From Actinomycetota bacterium (GTDB taxonomy: Bacteria > Actinomycetota > Geothermincolia > Fen-727 > Anoxymicrobiaceae): DNA of 64,000 nucleotides. The position numbers and the translations under genes were made by a program. The stretch spans positions 81,440 through 145,439 of the forward strand of contig JAHJCO010000008.1 of the NCBI GenBank assembly GCA_018831265.1, read 5' to 3'. This document shows, piece after piece, positions 25,922-34,049 of this stretch (position 1 is its first letter; each line of letters begins with the position of its first letter). The notes under the pieces are model-generated. The model saw only the letters and a list, made by a program, of their open reading frames with translations, was not told the origin of the DNA and ran no database searches.

Positions 25922-25969
25922 GCCCGGCCTCTCAGGCCGGGTCCCGCGGGGCTGAGAGCCCCGCCTCAA
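25918..25969. repeat. 52-bp double-hairpin repeat, iorB/paaK gap
   Basis: TTGAG/CTCAA outer stem encloses CCCGGCCT-CTC-AGGCCGGG and GCGGGGCT-GAG-AGCCCCGC. It overlaps the iorB stop codon. Same class as the ATPase intergenic cruciforms. Confidence 0.75.
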
Positions 25970-26008
25970 GACAGGGGTTGGAATCGTCTACATGGACAAG
26001 GGGATCGG

Positions 26009-27310
26009 TTGAGGATCTGGGACGAGGAGATGGAGACGCTCGCGGGTCTGGAGCTGGAGGCGCTCCAGCTCGAGCGGCTGCGCGCGACCCTGCGGCGGAT
26101 CCGGGAATCCGGCGCTCCCTACTCCTCCAAGATGGAGGAGGCGGGGCTTTCCCCCGATGATATCCGGAGCATCCGGGACGTCTCCCGCCTCCCGTTCAGC
26201 CGCAAGGCCGACTTCCGGGCGAGCTACCCGCTGGGCATGCTCGCGGTGCCGCGCAGGGACGTCGTCCGGGTACACGCCTCCTCGGGTACCACCGGCAGCC
26301 GCACGGTCGTGGCCTACACCGCCACCGACCTGGAGACCTGGTCGGAGCTGGTGGCCCGCTTCGCCACCGCAGCGGGCGTGGTCGCCGATGACGTCGCGCA
26401 GATCTCCTTCACCTACGGGCTGTTCACGGGCGGCTTCGGCCTCCACTACGGCCTGGAGAAGGTCGGGGCCATGGTCATACCCGCGTCGGGAGGCAACACC
26501 GAGCTGCAGCTCGGGCTCATGACCGACCTGGGGACCACCGTCCTGGTGGCCACGCCGACCTACGCCCTCCACCTGGCCGAGGAGGGAAGCGCACTGGGTT
26601 TCGACTTCGAGGCGTGCGGCCTGCGGGTCGGACTGTTCGGGGCCGAGCCCTGGAGCGAGGGGATACGCCGGCGCATCGAGGAAGGCCTGTGCATCAGCGC
26701 CACGGACAACTACGGGCTCTCCGAGGTGGTTGGCCCCGGCGTATCCGGCGAGTGCGAGATGAAGAACGGTCTCCACGTCTCGGAGGACCACTTCCTGGCC
26801 GAGGTGGTGGACCCGGTGACGGGGGAGCCCCTTCCGGACGGCCGGCAGGGCGAGCTTGTGCTGACGACGCTCACGCGCGAGGCTATGCCGGTGGTCCGGT
26901 TCAGGACCGGCGACCTGACCTCGCTGGACCGCGAGCCGTGCGGGTGCGGCAGGCGGAGCGCCCGCATGAGCAAGGTGCTCGGTCGCAGCGACGACATGCT
27001 CATCATACGGGGGGTCAACGTCTACCCCACGCAGGTCGAGAAGGCGCTGCTGGAGGTCGAGGGCATAGAGCCGCACTACCTGATCGTGGTGGACCGCAAG
27101 GCCGAGCTGGACAGACTGGAGGTCCTGGTCGAGGTGAGTGAGGGAGTGTTCAGCGACGACACCCGCGCCATGAGGCAGTTCGCCGGCCGCGTAGAATACC
27201 ACCTCAAGAAGGTGCTGAACGTGCGGGCCCGCGTGAGCCTGAAGGAGCCCCACTCGTTGGAGCGAAGTCAGGGTAAAGCAAAGAGGATCATCGACAAGCG
27301 AGAACTCTGA
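26009..27310 (+). CDS. paaK: Phenylacetate-CoA ligase (PaaK family)
   Basis: The 433-residue adenylate-forming enzyme has HASSGTTGSRTVVAYT (ATP loop), DNYGLSEVVGPG, FRTGDLT and the C-terminal GRSDDMLIIRGVNVYPTQVE. PaaK converts aryl acids to CoA thioesters. With iorAB it suggests interconversion of aromatic amino-acid skeletons, aryl acids and aryl-CoA. TTG start with AAGGGGAT upstream. Its last codons recur at 27430-27442 after the next repeat. Confidence 0.92.
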   Translation: MRIWDEEMETLAGLELEALQLERLRATLRRIRESGAPYSSKMEEAGLSPDDIRSIRDVSRLPFSRKADFRASYPLGMLAVPRRDVVRVHASSGTTGSRTVVAYTATDLETWSELVARFATAAGVVADDVAQISFTYGLFTGGFGLHYGLEKVGAMVIPASGGNTELQLGLMTDLGTTVLVATPTYALHLAEEGSALGFDFEACGLRVGLFGAEPWSEGIRRRIEEGLCISATDNYGLSEVVGPGVSGECEMKNGLHVSEDHFLAEVVDPVTGEPLPDGRQGELVLTTLTREAMPVVRFRTGDLTSLDREPCGCGRRSARMSKVLGRSDDMLIIRGVNVYPTQVEKALLEVEGIEPHYLIVVDRKAELDRLEVLVEVSEGVFSDDTRAMRQFAGRVEYHLKKVLNVRARVSLKEPHSLERSQGKAKRIIDKREL

Positions 27311-27312
27311 CG

Positions 27313-27424
27313 TGAAAGAATACCTCAGACCAAAAATTTCATCCCAGCAGCAATGGGGCAGCAAATGAAAGAAATGGTCTGAGGTATTCTTTCATTGAAA
27401 GAAATGGTCTGAGGTATTCTTTCA
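27313..27424. repeat. Palindromic element (family H, copy 2) with flanking 13-bp direct repeats
   Basis: TGAAAGAATACCTCAGACCA (27313-27332) is perfectly complementary to 27375-27394 and again to 27405-27424. AAGCGAGAACTCT occurs on both sides (27296-27308, inside the end of paaK, and 27430-27442), as a target duplication or copied 3' end would. Confidence 0.8.
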
Positions 27425-27451
27425 GGGTAAAGCGAGAACTCTAGGAGTCCC

Positions 27452-28423
27452 TTGGCAAACATCGATGACTGGTTTGCGAAACGCACCTACCGCCATCACG
27501 ACTTCGCCGATATCGAGCGCCTGGTGGAGCTCAAGCGCGAGCGGGGCCTCACCGTCAGTGTCTGCCTCCCCACCCTCAACACCGCCGACACCGTCGGACC
27601 CATCCTGCGCACGTTCCGTACCGAGCTGGTCGAGCGCTTCCCCCTTATTGACCAGCTTGCCGTCATCGACTCCCACAGCACCGACGGCACCATCGAGATA
27701 TGTGAGGCCGAGGGAGGACAGGTTTTCTTCGACGACGAGTTAGCCCCCGAGGTGGAGCCGGCGACCGGCAAGGGCGAAGCACTATGGAAGAGCCTGTTCG
27801 TACTCGAGGGTGACATCATCTGCTGGGTCGACTCGGACATCGAGAATATCCACCCCCGCTTCGCCTACGGGCTCATCGGTCCGCTGCTCACCGACCCGGA
27901 TATAGCCTACGTAAAGGCGTTCTACGAGCGTCCCATTAAGAGCGAGGGGGTCCTTCATCCCGGTGGAGGGGGACGGGTCACCGAGCTGACAGTCCGCCCG
28001 ATACTGAACCTGTTCTACCCCGACCTTGCCGGGTTCATACAGCCGCTCTCGGGGGAGTACGCGGGAAGGCGCGAGGTCCTTCAGAGCGTGCCGTTCTTCA
28101 CCGGCTACGGCGTCGAGACGGGCCTCCTTCTGGACATCTACGGGAGGTACGGACTGGACTCCCTGGCCCAGGTGGACCTGGAGGTACGGATACACCACAA
28201 CCAGCCGCTGCCCTCCCTGTCGAAGATGTCGTTCGGGATAATGCAGGCCGTCTTCAGTCGCCTGGAGTCGGACGGCAAGCTGGCCCTGAATGCGGAGCCC
28301 CGGACGGTCTACAATACAATCGAGCGGACGGACGGGGACTACGCCATCAGGCAGGTACCGGTGAGCGTTGTCGAGAGGCCGCCGGCCCTCACCATGTCTT
28401 CCTACGAGAAACGCGGCGAGTGA
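27452..28423 (+). CDS. gpgS: Glucosyl-3-phosphoglycerate synthase
   Basis: The 323-residue GT81 enzyme begins with the family-typical DDWFAKRTYRHHDF, then SVCLPTLNTADTVG, AVIDSHSTDGT, WVDSDIENIHP (metal-binding DSD), LSGEYAGRREVL and VRIHHNQPL. It joins glucose from NDP-glucose to 3-phosphoglycerate, the first step to glucosylglycerate, a compatible solute and a primer of methylglucose polysaccharides. TTG start with AGGAG 5 nt upstream. A HAD phosphatase two genes on may complete the pathway. Confidence 0.93.
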   Translation: MANIDDWFAKRTYRHHDFADIERLVELKRERGLTVSVCLPTLNTADTVGPILRTFRTELVERFPLIDQLAVIDSHSTDGTIEICEAEGGQVFFDDELAPEVEPATGKGEALWKSLFVLEGDIICWVDSDIENIHPRFAYGLIGPLLTDPDIAYVKAFYERPIKSEGVLHPGGGGRVTELTVRPILNLFYPDLAGFIQPLSGEYAGRREVLQSVPFFTGYGVETGLLLDIYGRYGLDSLAQVDLEVRIHHNQPLPSLSKMSFGIMQAVFSRLESDGKLALNAEPRTVYNTIERTDGDYAIRQVPVSVVERPPALTMSSYEKRGE

Positions 28424-28439
28424 ACAGGGGGGTGACCTG

Positions 28440-29078
28440 ATGGAACCGACCGAGCAGGCCGGCCCGGGGGGGGCCGGGACCGTGGAGAGTGCACCGGTCG
28501 AGGCCGCTCCCTGCAGGCCGTCGTTCTGGACCGTGCCGCTCAAAGGCCGCTACCCGCGACCCATGACCCTGGCCGGCGACTGGCTGGCCGCGGTGGGCGC
28601 GGTCGTCTTCCTGGTATCGGTGTGTTTCCTTCCCTGGATCTCGGTGGGCGTAAAGGACGTCATGGGCATCCAGGAGATGTTCGGAATAAAGGCCCCCTCG
28701 GCCAGCTACGGGCTGTTCGAGAGCCCCTGGGCCTGGGTGCTGATCGGCGTCTTCGCCGTGATACTGTGCGGGATGTACTTCGTCCAGACCCGTGGAGCCC
28801 TGGTGCTGGCCGCCGGGATATTCTGCGTCCTCTTCGACGTGATGTTCTTCATCGGCGCCTGGCAGAAGATCAACGCGATCATCGGCGACGTGATTGGGAT
28901 CGCCCGCACCATCCCCGTCATCGGGGACGCGCTGGGGGAGATGATCATCAGCCTGACCAAGCAGTACCTGAGCGTGAAGGTGGCGCTCGGCTGGTGGCTG
29001 ATGCTCCCGGCCGCCGTGCTGCTGATCGTGGGGGGCTCGCTCCGTCTCGCCGCCGAGCCATCCCGGCGGGAGGGCTAG
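28440..29078 (+). CDS. Membrane protein of unknown function in the gpgS cluster
   Basis: The 212-residue product has a ~45-residue hydrophilic N-terminus and four hydrophobic segments (for example AAVGAVVFLVSVCFLPWISVG; VLIGVFAVILCGMYFV; LALAAGIF-like; LMLPAAVLLIVGGSL). I do not recognise it. GGGGGGTG precedes ATG 28440; an earlier in-frame ATG lies inside gpgS. It is 16 nt after gpgS and 3 nt before the phosphatase gene, so it is probably co-expressed. Confidence 0.75.
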   Translation: MEPTEQAGPGGAGTVESAPVEAAPCRPSFWTVPLKGRYPRPMTLAGDWLAAVGAVVFLVSVCFLPWISVGVKDVMGIQEMFGIKAPSASYGLFESPWAWVLIGVFAVILCGMYFVQTRGALVLAAGIFCVLFDVMFFIGAWQKINAIIGDVIGIARTIPVIGDALGEMIISLTKQYLSVKVALGWWLMLPAAVLLIVGGSLRLAAEPSRREG

Positions 29079-29081
29079 ACC

Positions 29082-30005
29082 GTGAGCCCCGACAACTCCC
29101 CGGAGACGATGGCCTACCTGGATGAGGTCGCCCGCAAGAGGGGCGTGGGGGCCAACCTGGAATGGCTTCGCGACAACCTCCTGCCGGTCAGGGTCATCTA
29201 CACAGACCTGGACGGCACCATGGTCGGGCCGCTCGGCTGCTTCTTCAGGGACACCGACTGGGAGCTGACGCTGCGCCCCGCGCGCGCCCTGCTCGCCGCG
29301 CTGGCCCGCAACGTCGATATCATGCTCGTCTCGGGAAGGCACAAGTCGCAACTCCGCGAGACGGCCCGGTTGCTCGGTTGCCGCAACTACGTGGCGGAAC
29401 TGGGCACCGAGCTGGTCTACAACCTGGGCACCGAGGTGGTCATGAACCTCGGGGATTTCGAGCCGGATTGCGAATCGGTCTACCAGTCGATCATGGACAG
29501 GGGCATCGTAGAGCTGCTTCTCGCGAACTACCCGCGCCGCCTGGAGATGCACTCACCGTGGTCGGACGAGCGCGACTGCACGCCGCTCATGCGCGGGTTC
29601 ATAAACATCGACGAGGCGCACCTGCTGCTCGAGGAGAACGGTTTCGACCAGTTCGTGCTGATAGACAACGGCGTCATACCCCGTAAGAGCCCCACCCTGG
29701 ACGTCCCCGAAACCCGCGCCTACCACCTCGTTCCCAGGGGGGTCAGCAAGGACCAGGCGGTCCGCAGGGACCAGGAGCACCGGGACATCCCCATGCAGGC
29801 CACCGTCGCGGTGGGGGACGCCGAGGCGGACCTGCCCCTGGGGCGCGCCGCCGGAGCGTTCTTCCTGGTCAGGAACGGTCTGGACCACAACCCCCACCTG
29901 GCCGAGGAGATAGAGAACACCGAGACCGTCTTCGTGACCGAGGGACGGATGGGGGACGGATGGGCAGAGGTCGTGGAGACGCTGCTGGGGCTGGTTATAG
30001 ATTGA
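29082..30005 (+). CDS. HAD-superfamily phosphatase, likely glucosyl-3-phosphoglycerate phosphatase
   Basis: The 307-residue type IIB HAD protein has YTDLDGTMVG (nucleophile Asp), LVSGRHKSQLRE (motif II), and VAVGDAEADLPLGRAAG (motif IV). The overall type resembles mannosyl-/glucosyl-3-phosphoglycerate phosphatases. Position behind gpgS supports dephosphorylation to glucosylglycerate; this is inferred from context. GTG start with GGAGGG upstream. Confidence 0.78.
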   Translation: MSPDNSPETMAYLDEVARKRGVGANLEWLRDNLLPVRVIYTDLDGTMVGPLGCFFRDTDWELTLRPARALLAALARNVDIMLVSGRHKSQLRETARLLGCRNYVAELGTELVYNLGTEVVMNLGDFEPDCESVYQSIMDRGIVELLLANYPRRLEMHSPWSDERDCTPLMRGFINIDEAHLLLEENGFDQFVLIDNGVIPRKSPTLDVPETRAYHLVPRGVSKDQAVRRDQEHRDIPMQATVAVGDAEADLPLGRAAGAFFLVRNGLDHNPHLAEEIENTETVFVTEGRMGDGWAEVVETLLGLVID

Positions 30006-30228
30006 GAGTGGCGTCGGACAATTTCACACGTAGACCCCAATCGCAGCATTGACGGGAATTGAGCGCGTGCAAGTGTCCGACCCCACGGTTATCGACGTTT
30101 GGTTGCCGCTATTCGGGGATGTAGTCCGAATGCAGAGTGGCGTCGGACAATTTCACACGTAGACCCCAATCGCAGCATTGACGGGAATTGAGCGCGTGCA
30201 AGTGTCCGACCCCACGGTTATCGACGTT
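30005..30228. repeat. Tandem pair of 95-bp palindromic repeats (129-bp period; family F ends)
   Basis: Bases 30005-30099 and 30134-30228 are identical. Each starts AGAGTGGCGTCGGACA and ends TGTCCGACCCCACGG, the same outer ends as family F in reverse orientation. The spacer after each copy is a diverged hairpin with a common GGATGTAG loop (ATTCGG/CCGAAT after copy 1, CTCGA/TCGAG after copy 2). No gene lies between 30006 and 30262. Confidence 0.85.
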
Positions 30229-30262
30229 AGGTGGCTGTTACTCGAGGATGTAGCAGTCGAGA

Positions 30263-31231
30263 TTATATCCTGCGGACCGGCGGCTTCGCGGCGGGGGTCA
30301 GGGTGAACAGGCGCTGCGCCAGCCCTTCTATGTAGTCCCAGCCCTCCAGGGTCTCCAGCATCTGCGGCGGTATGGCCGACAACCCGTTGAGAGCGCCGCT
30401 GAGGGAACCCGCCATTGCCGCCCTCGCCGCGGCGACCCCCCCCAGGTTCGTGGCGAAGCCGACGCTGCCGACGAAGTCACCCGGAGTGCGCAGGAAAGAG
30501 TAGATCGCCCCGGGTATGGCCGAGAAGGCCCCCGGCCGGCTGCCCAGCCTGTCGAACGCCTGCCGGGGTGGTGCGTCCAGGAACGAGTCGAGCCCCGCGA
30601 TCTTCTCGCTCATCGGTTCGCTCAGCTTCTCGATAGACGAGGCAACCTCGGAGAGGAAAGCGGGCACGTCGAGGTCCGCGCCGCAGGTAAGGCACAGCGA
30701 GATCGCGCGGGCGATCGCCACCGCGCCGGCGGCGGCCTCGTCTCCCTTGTGCGTGAGCGAAGCCTGGGACGTCGCGGCCTCGCGTAGCTCCCGGGGATTT
30801 TCGTAGTACCGCAGGCCGATGGCGCACGCCCGCACCGCGGCCTCGCAGCTGTCGGTCTCGATCCCGCTCTCCTCGGGGCTGGCGCCCTCCGCCAGCGCGC
30901 GGCTCGCGTCCTCGGTGTCCTCGTCCATGTAACGGACCCGGCGCAGGCCCTTCTCGGAGTTCTCGTACAGGCGCGCGAGCTTCTCGGCGAAGTGTATGCG
31001 ATCGAACTTGCCGAGCTCGGTGATGGCCTGGGCGAGGGCGACCATCGTGAGCGCGTTTGAGGTGAGGTCCACGGTGACCGACGGGAGAGGTGAACGGGCG
31101 GCAAGGCTCTCCGGGTCGCGCTCCACCACCACGGCATTGAGCAGCTCGATGACCCCGCCCACCGAGTCACCCACGGCGCAGCCGAGCATCGTTCCCTTGA
31201 ACCTGTCAAGCATGACATCTCCGTTTACCAT
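30263..31231 (-). CDS. ADP-ribosylglycohydrolase-family protein with altered metal sites
   Basis: The 322-residue product has the DraG-family start DRFKGTMLGCAVGDSVGG and the all-helical layout. The usual TDDT metal motif reads VDLT (residues 54-57), and the C-terminal GDTDT-type motif reads ATNLGG, so several acidic magnesium ligands are missing. It may bind ADP-ribose without cleaving it or use a changed site. ATG 31231 has TATACT 7 nt upstream (leaderless), but ATG 31213, preceded by GGAG, is a fair alternative. Confidence 0.75.
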   Translation of the reverse strand: MVNGDVMLDRFKGTMLGCAVGDSVGGVIELLNAVVVERDPESLAARSPLPSVTVDLTSNALTMVALAQAITELGKFDRIHFAEKLARLYENSEKGLRRVRYMDEDTEDASRALAEGASPEESGIETDSCEAAVRACAIGLRYYENPRELREAATSQASLTHKGDEAAAGAVAIARAISLCLTCGADLDVPAFLSEVASSIEKLSEPMSEKIAGLDSFLDAPPRQAFDRLGSRPGAFSAIPGAIYSFLRTPGDFVGSVGFATNLGGVAAARAAMAGSLSGALNGLSAIPPQMLETLEGWDYIEGLAQRLFTLTPAAKPPVRRI

Positions 31232-31238
31232 GCGCCGA

Positions 31239-31286
31239 AGTATAACACGACCGCGAGGGGACCCGACGCGGGCGTGGTGCTACAAT
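31239..31286. promoter_or_regulatory. Divergent -10 boxes between two operons
   Basis: Minus strand: TATACT (31244-31239) 7 nt before the ADP-ribosylglycohydrolase ATG. Plus strand: TACAAT (31281-31286), giving a short leader with GGAGGT before GTG 31311. No strong -35 boxes seen. Confidence 0.45.
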
Positions 31287-31310
31287 CTGCTGGGCGAGAA
31301 TGGAGGTCCT

Positions 31311-32450
31311 GTGGCCGACGGCGTTCAGGAGTGGCGGATCCCGGAGGAGGGGCTCTGGGGGTTCTCCCACTGCGGCACCGATGACACGTGGTACCCGTGG
31401 TCCGGCCTGGATGCGACCGGGAGGCTGGAGCGCCTTGTCGGCGACCTCGCCGCCTCGGGCGCCAACTCCTTCAGGCCTCAGCTCCACCGGCATCGGGTGG
31501 AACCGCCGGGCTGGAGGGGGCCCTCGCGTCCTGAAGAGGTCACGGGGGATGATGTGAGCGCTTACGGGGACGCGGCGGACTGGGGGTCCTACGACTCGCT
31601 GGTGGACTCCCTTGCCGCAACCGGGCTCGTGCCACATCTGGTGCTGGGCGCCGCATACGACTTCCAGCTTCCCCGGGTGCTCCTGGATGGAAAGATGGTA
31701 CGCGCCACCCCTGATATCGTGGGGAGAGACCGTTACCTTGCCTCACTGCTGGTCCACGCCAGGGCGGCGGCCCGCCATTACCGGGGACGCGTGCGCATCT
31801 GGCAGCTCGAGAACGAGCTGAACGCGGCGGGGGAGACCATGTTGCTGGTGCGCTGGAGGAGCGGCCGCTGCTGGCTGGACTCCGGGTTCCTGACCGCGGT
31901 CATGGAGGTGCTCCACCGGGCGGTCCGGATGGAGGACCCCGGGGCGCTCACCAGCCACAACTTCCACTGCCAGTGGAGGATCATCAGGGGGGTGTACGAC
32001 TGGCGCCGGGACGTAAAGCGATGGTCTCGGTTTTTAGACGTGGTGGGCGTTGACTCGTTCCCGAACTACCTGTGGGGGTGGCCGCAGCTGGGGCGGCGTG
32101 TGGGTGCAAAGGTCGCCCAGGCCGTCGGGATCGCGCGGGGGAGGCCGGTGATGGTCCTGGAGTCCGGCTACCCGGTGCGGCCGCGCCGGCGGGGGATGAG
32201 CGAGAGCGGCCAGGCCGATTTCGTCCGGGAAGCCCTGGAGGCAACGGTCGATGCCGGGGGCAGTGGCTTCTACTACTACACCCTGGTATCCCCGGAGGGG
32301 TTCGAGGTGGAAGGCCCGTGGAGCAACCGCTTCGTCCAGAGCGTCGAGCCGTGGTGGGGGATGGTCCGCCGCGATGACACGAAGCGCCCGTCCTGGGACG
32401 TCTACCGCGACGCATTATTGGACATACGAGAACGAGGCCGGCTGAGGTAG
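31311..32450 (+). CDS. Glycoside-hydrolase-like TIM-barrel protein
   Basis: The 379-residue product looks like a (beta/alpha)8 glycosidase of the GH5/GH-A type: GANSFRPQLHRHR early, RVRIWQLENELNAAGE holding the acid/base Glu after Asn, GVDSFPNYLWGWP, and PVMVLESGYPV holding the likely nucleophile Glu, then GFYYYTLVSPEG. No signal peptide is seen, so it is probably cytoplasmic. GTG start with GGAGGT upstream. The exact family and substrate are unclear. Confidence 0.7.
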   Translation: MADGVQEWRIPEEGLWGFSHCGTDDTWYPWSGLDATGRLERLVGDLAASGANSFRPQLHRHRVEPPGWRGPSRPEEVTGDDVSAYGDAADWGSYDSLVDSLAATGLVPHLVLGAAYDFQLPRVLLDGKMVRATPDIVGRDRYLASLLVHARAAARHYRGRVRIWQLENELNAAGETMLLVRWRSGRCWLDSGFLTAVMEVLHRAVRMEDPGALTSHNFHCQWRIIRGVYDWRRDVKRWSRFLDVVGVDSFPNYLWGWPQLGRRVGAKVAQAVGIARGRPVMVLESGYPVRPRRRGMSESGQADFVREALEATVDAGGSGFYYYTLVSPEGFEVEGPWSNRFVQSVEPWWGMVRRDDTKRPSWDVYRDALLDIRERGRLR

Positions 32451-32459
32451 AATCATCGT

Positions 32460-33038
32460 ATGTACACCAGGAAAGAAGACGTGGAGTCGCTGGAGCAGCG
32501 CTTCGGCCGCCCCGATCCGGCCGAGATGGAGTACGAGATAAAGCCGTGGGAGTACGACGTGGTCAAGCGCAGCATGAGGCGCGGCCGCGCCCACGACGTG
32601 ACGTTCTTCGTGCGGAACCAGGAAGATCCCTCGCTTATCGCCGTGATCCGCAAGCCGTTCTTTCCCGCGGGGGCGTTCAGGGTCCCGAGCGGCGCGGCCC
32701 ATCCGGACGAGGGGCTGGAGTCGGGCGCGGTGCGGGAGGCGATGGAGGAAACGGGTCTGCAGGTCGAGCTCACGCGGTACCTGGTGCGCATCAGCACGAA
32801 GTTCACATGCAGCGGCCGGGAGCCCATCGACTGGACCACCCACATTTTCGAGGCGCGCGAGACCGGCGGCAGGCTCGCGCCGCGTGACACATTCGAGATC
32901 GAGGAGGCGCGCTGGGCGGGGCTGGACGAGATCCAGGGGCCCATCCGGGAGGTGCTGGTCCAGACGGGCTGGGATCTCTTCCGTTACAGGGTCGCCCTCA
33001 CCGATATGGTCGCGGAAATCCTGGGGACCGAGGAATGA
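32460..33038 (+). CDS. Nudix hydrolase
   Basis: The 192-residue product has a full Nudix box: Gly, five residues, Glu, seven residues, REAMEETGL (about residues 78-100). It hydrolyses a nucleoside-diphosphate-linked compound; the substrate is unknown. TAGAAT ends 6 nt before the ATG and no ribosome site is visible, suggesting a leaderless transcript. The stop overlaps the radical SAM start (ATGA). Confidence 0.87.
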   Translation: MYTRKEDVESLEQRFGRPDPAEMEYEIKPWEYDVVKRSMRRGRAHDVTFFVRNQEDPSLIAVIRKPFFPAGAFRVPSGAAHPDEGLESGAVREAMEETGLQVELTRYLVRISTKFTCSGREPIDWTTHIFEARETGGRLAPRDTFEIEEARWAGLDEIQGPIREVLVQTGWDLFRYRVALTDMVAEILGTEE

Positions 33039-33907
33039 GGTACGAGGACCCCGTGTTCAGGCCTCCCTGCGAGGCCGACAGCCTTATCATCCAGGCGACC
33101 ATCGGCTGCCCCCACAACAAGTGCACCTTCTGCGGGATGTACAAGGGCAAGAAGTACCGGGTTCGTCCGCTGGACGAGATCAGGGAAGACATCCGCATGG
33201 CGAAGCTGGTCTGGCACCGACCGCGCTCTGTGTTCCTGGCGGACGGCAACACCATCGCAATGCGCGCCGACGACCTGGTCGAGGTGCTCGACTGCGTTAC
33301 GTCGACCTTCCCGCTCGTCGAGCGGATCTCGGTCTACGGGGGGGGCCGGTTCATCCGGGGTCGGAAGGTCCGGGACCTGGCGCGCCTGAGGGAGCACGGC
33401 CTCTCCATCGTCTACATGGGACTGGAGAGCGGCGACGACGAGATTCTACGCAGGGTCGGGAAGGGCTGTACGGCCGACGACTACGTGCGCGCGGCGGAAA
33501 AGCTGCGCGAGGCGGGCATCGAGCTCTCGACCTACGTGCTGGCCGGGCTGGGCGGGACTGAGCGGACGCGTGAGCACGCACTGAACTCTGCGGCGACGCT
33601 CAACCGAATGAAGCCGGACTACGTGAGGGTCCGCACGCTGGCGCTGCTGCCGGGGTTCATCATGACCGGCGAGCTGGAGGCGGGGACCTTCGAGGAGTGC
33701 TCGGGACGGCAGATCGCCGAGGAGACCCGCCTGCTGATCGAGAACCTCGAGGTCGAGACGCAGTTCCTCAGCGACCACGTCTCGAACTACCTGCCGATCT
33801 ACGGGAGGCTGCCGGCGGAAAAGGCTTCCATGCTGGCGGCTATCGACCGGGCTCTCGCCGAGCCCGACAACCCGATACTGGGCCCCCGCGTCCTCCACTC
33901 TCTGTAG
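33035..33907 (+). CDS. Radical SAM protein
   Basis: The 290-residue product has ATIGCPHNKCTFCGMYKG: a CxxxxCxxC cluster variant (Cys-Pro-His-Asn-Lys-Cys-Thr-Phe-Cys), followed by YGGGRF and YMGLESGDDEILRRVGKG, typical of Elp3/HemN-like radical SAM cores (COG1032/B12-lacking). No extra iron-sulfur domain is visible. It is translationally coupled to the Nudix gene, which hints at a shared nucleotide or nucleoside substrate; this is inference. Confidence 0.85.
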   Translation: MRYEDPVFRPPCEADSLIIQATIGCPHNKCTFCGMYKGKKYRVRPLDEIREDIRMAKLVWHRPRSVFLADGNTIAMRADDLVEVLDCVTSTFPLVERISVYGGGRFIRGRKVRDLARLREHGLSIVYMGLESGDDEILRRVGKGCTADDYVRAAEKLREAGIELSTYVLAGLGGTERTREHALNSAATLNRMKPDYVRVRTLALLPGFIMTGELEAGTFEECSGRQIAEETRLLIENLEVETQFLSDHVSNYLPIYGRLPAEKASMLAAIDRALAEPDNPILGPRVLHSL

Positions 33908-33979
33908 GGTCAGGCTGCATTCAATGTCAGCACCTGCCTCCGACAACTTGCCTGGTGTGACTTGAATGCTGCCTGACCC
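33907..33979 (-). repeat. 73-bp palindromic element (copy C)
   Basis: Arms of 18 nt (33907-33924, 33962-33979) enclose a 37-nt centre. Read on the minus strand it starts GGGTCAGGCAGCATTCAA and has TCACACCA in the centre, as in copies D (37627-37699) and E (63373-63445). Further partial arms extend to 34040. It follows the radical SAM stop. Confidence 0.85.
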
Positions 33980-34049
33980 CTGTCCTGGTCAGCCACCTGT
34001 CTGCCTGACCTGGCTGAGACTTGAACGATGCCTGATACCCCTTCTTGGC

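Noticed and set aside
30005..30228. Possible CRISPR-like array
   Set aside because: Only two repeat units, each a 95-bp palindrome, with spacers that are homologous to one another; no cas genes.
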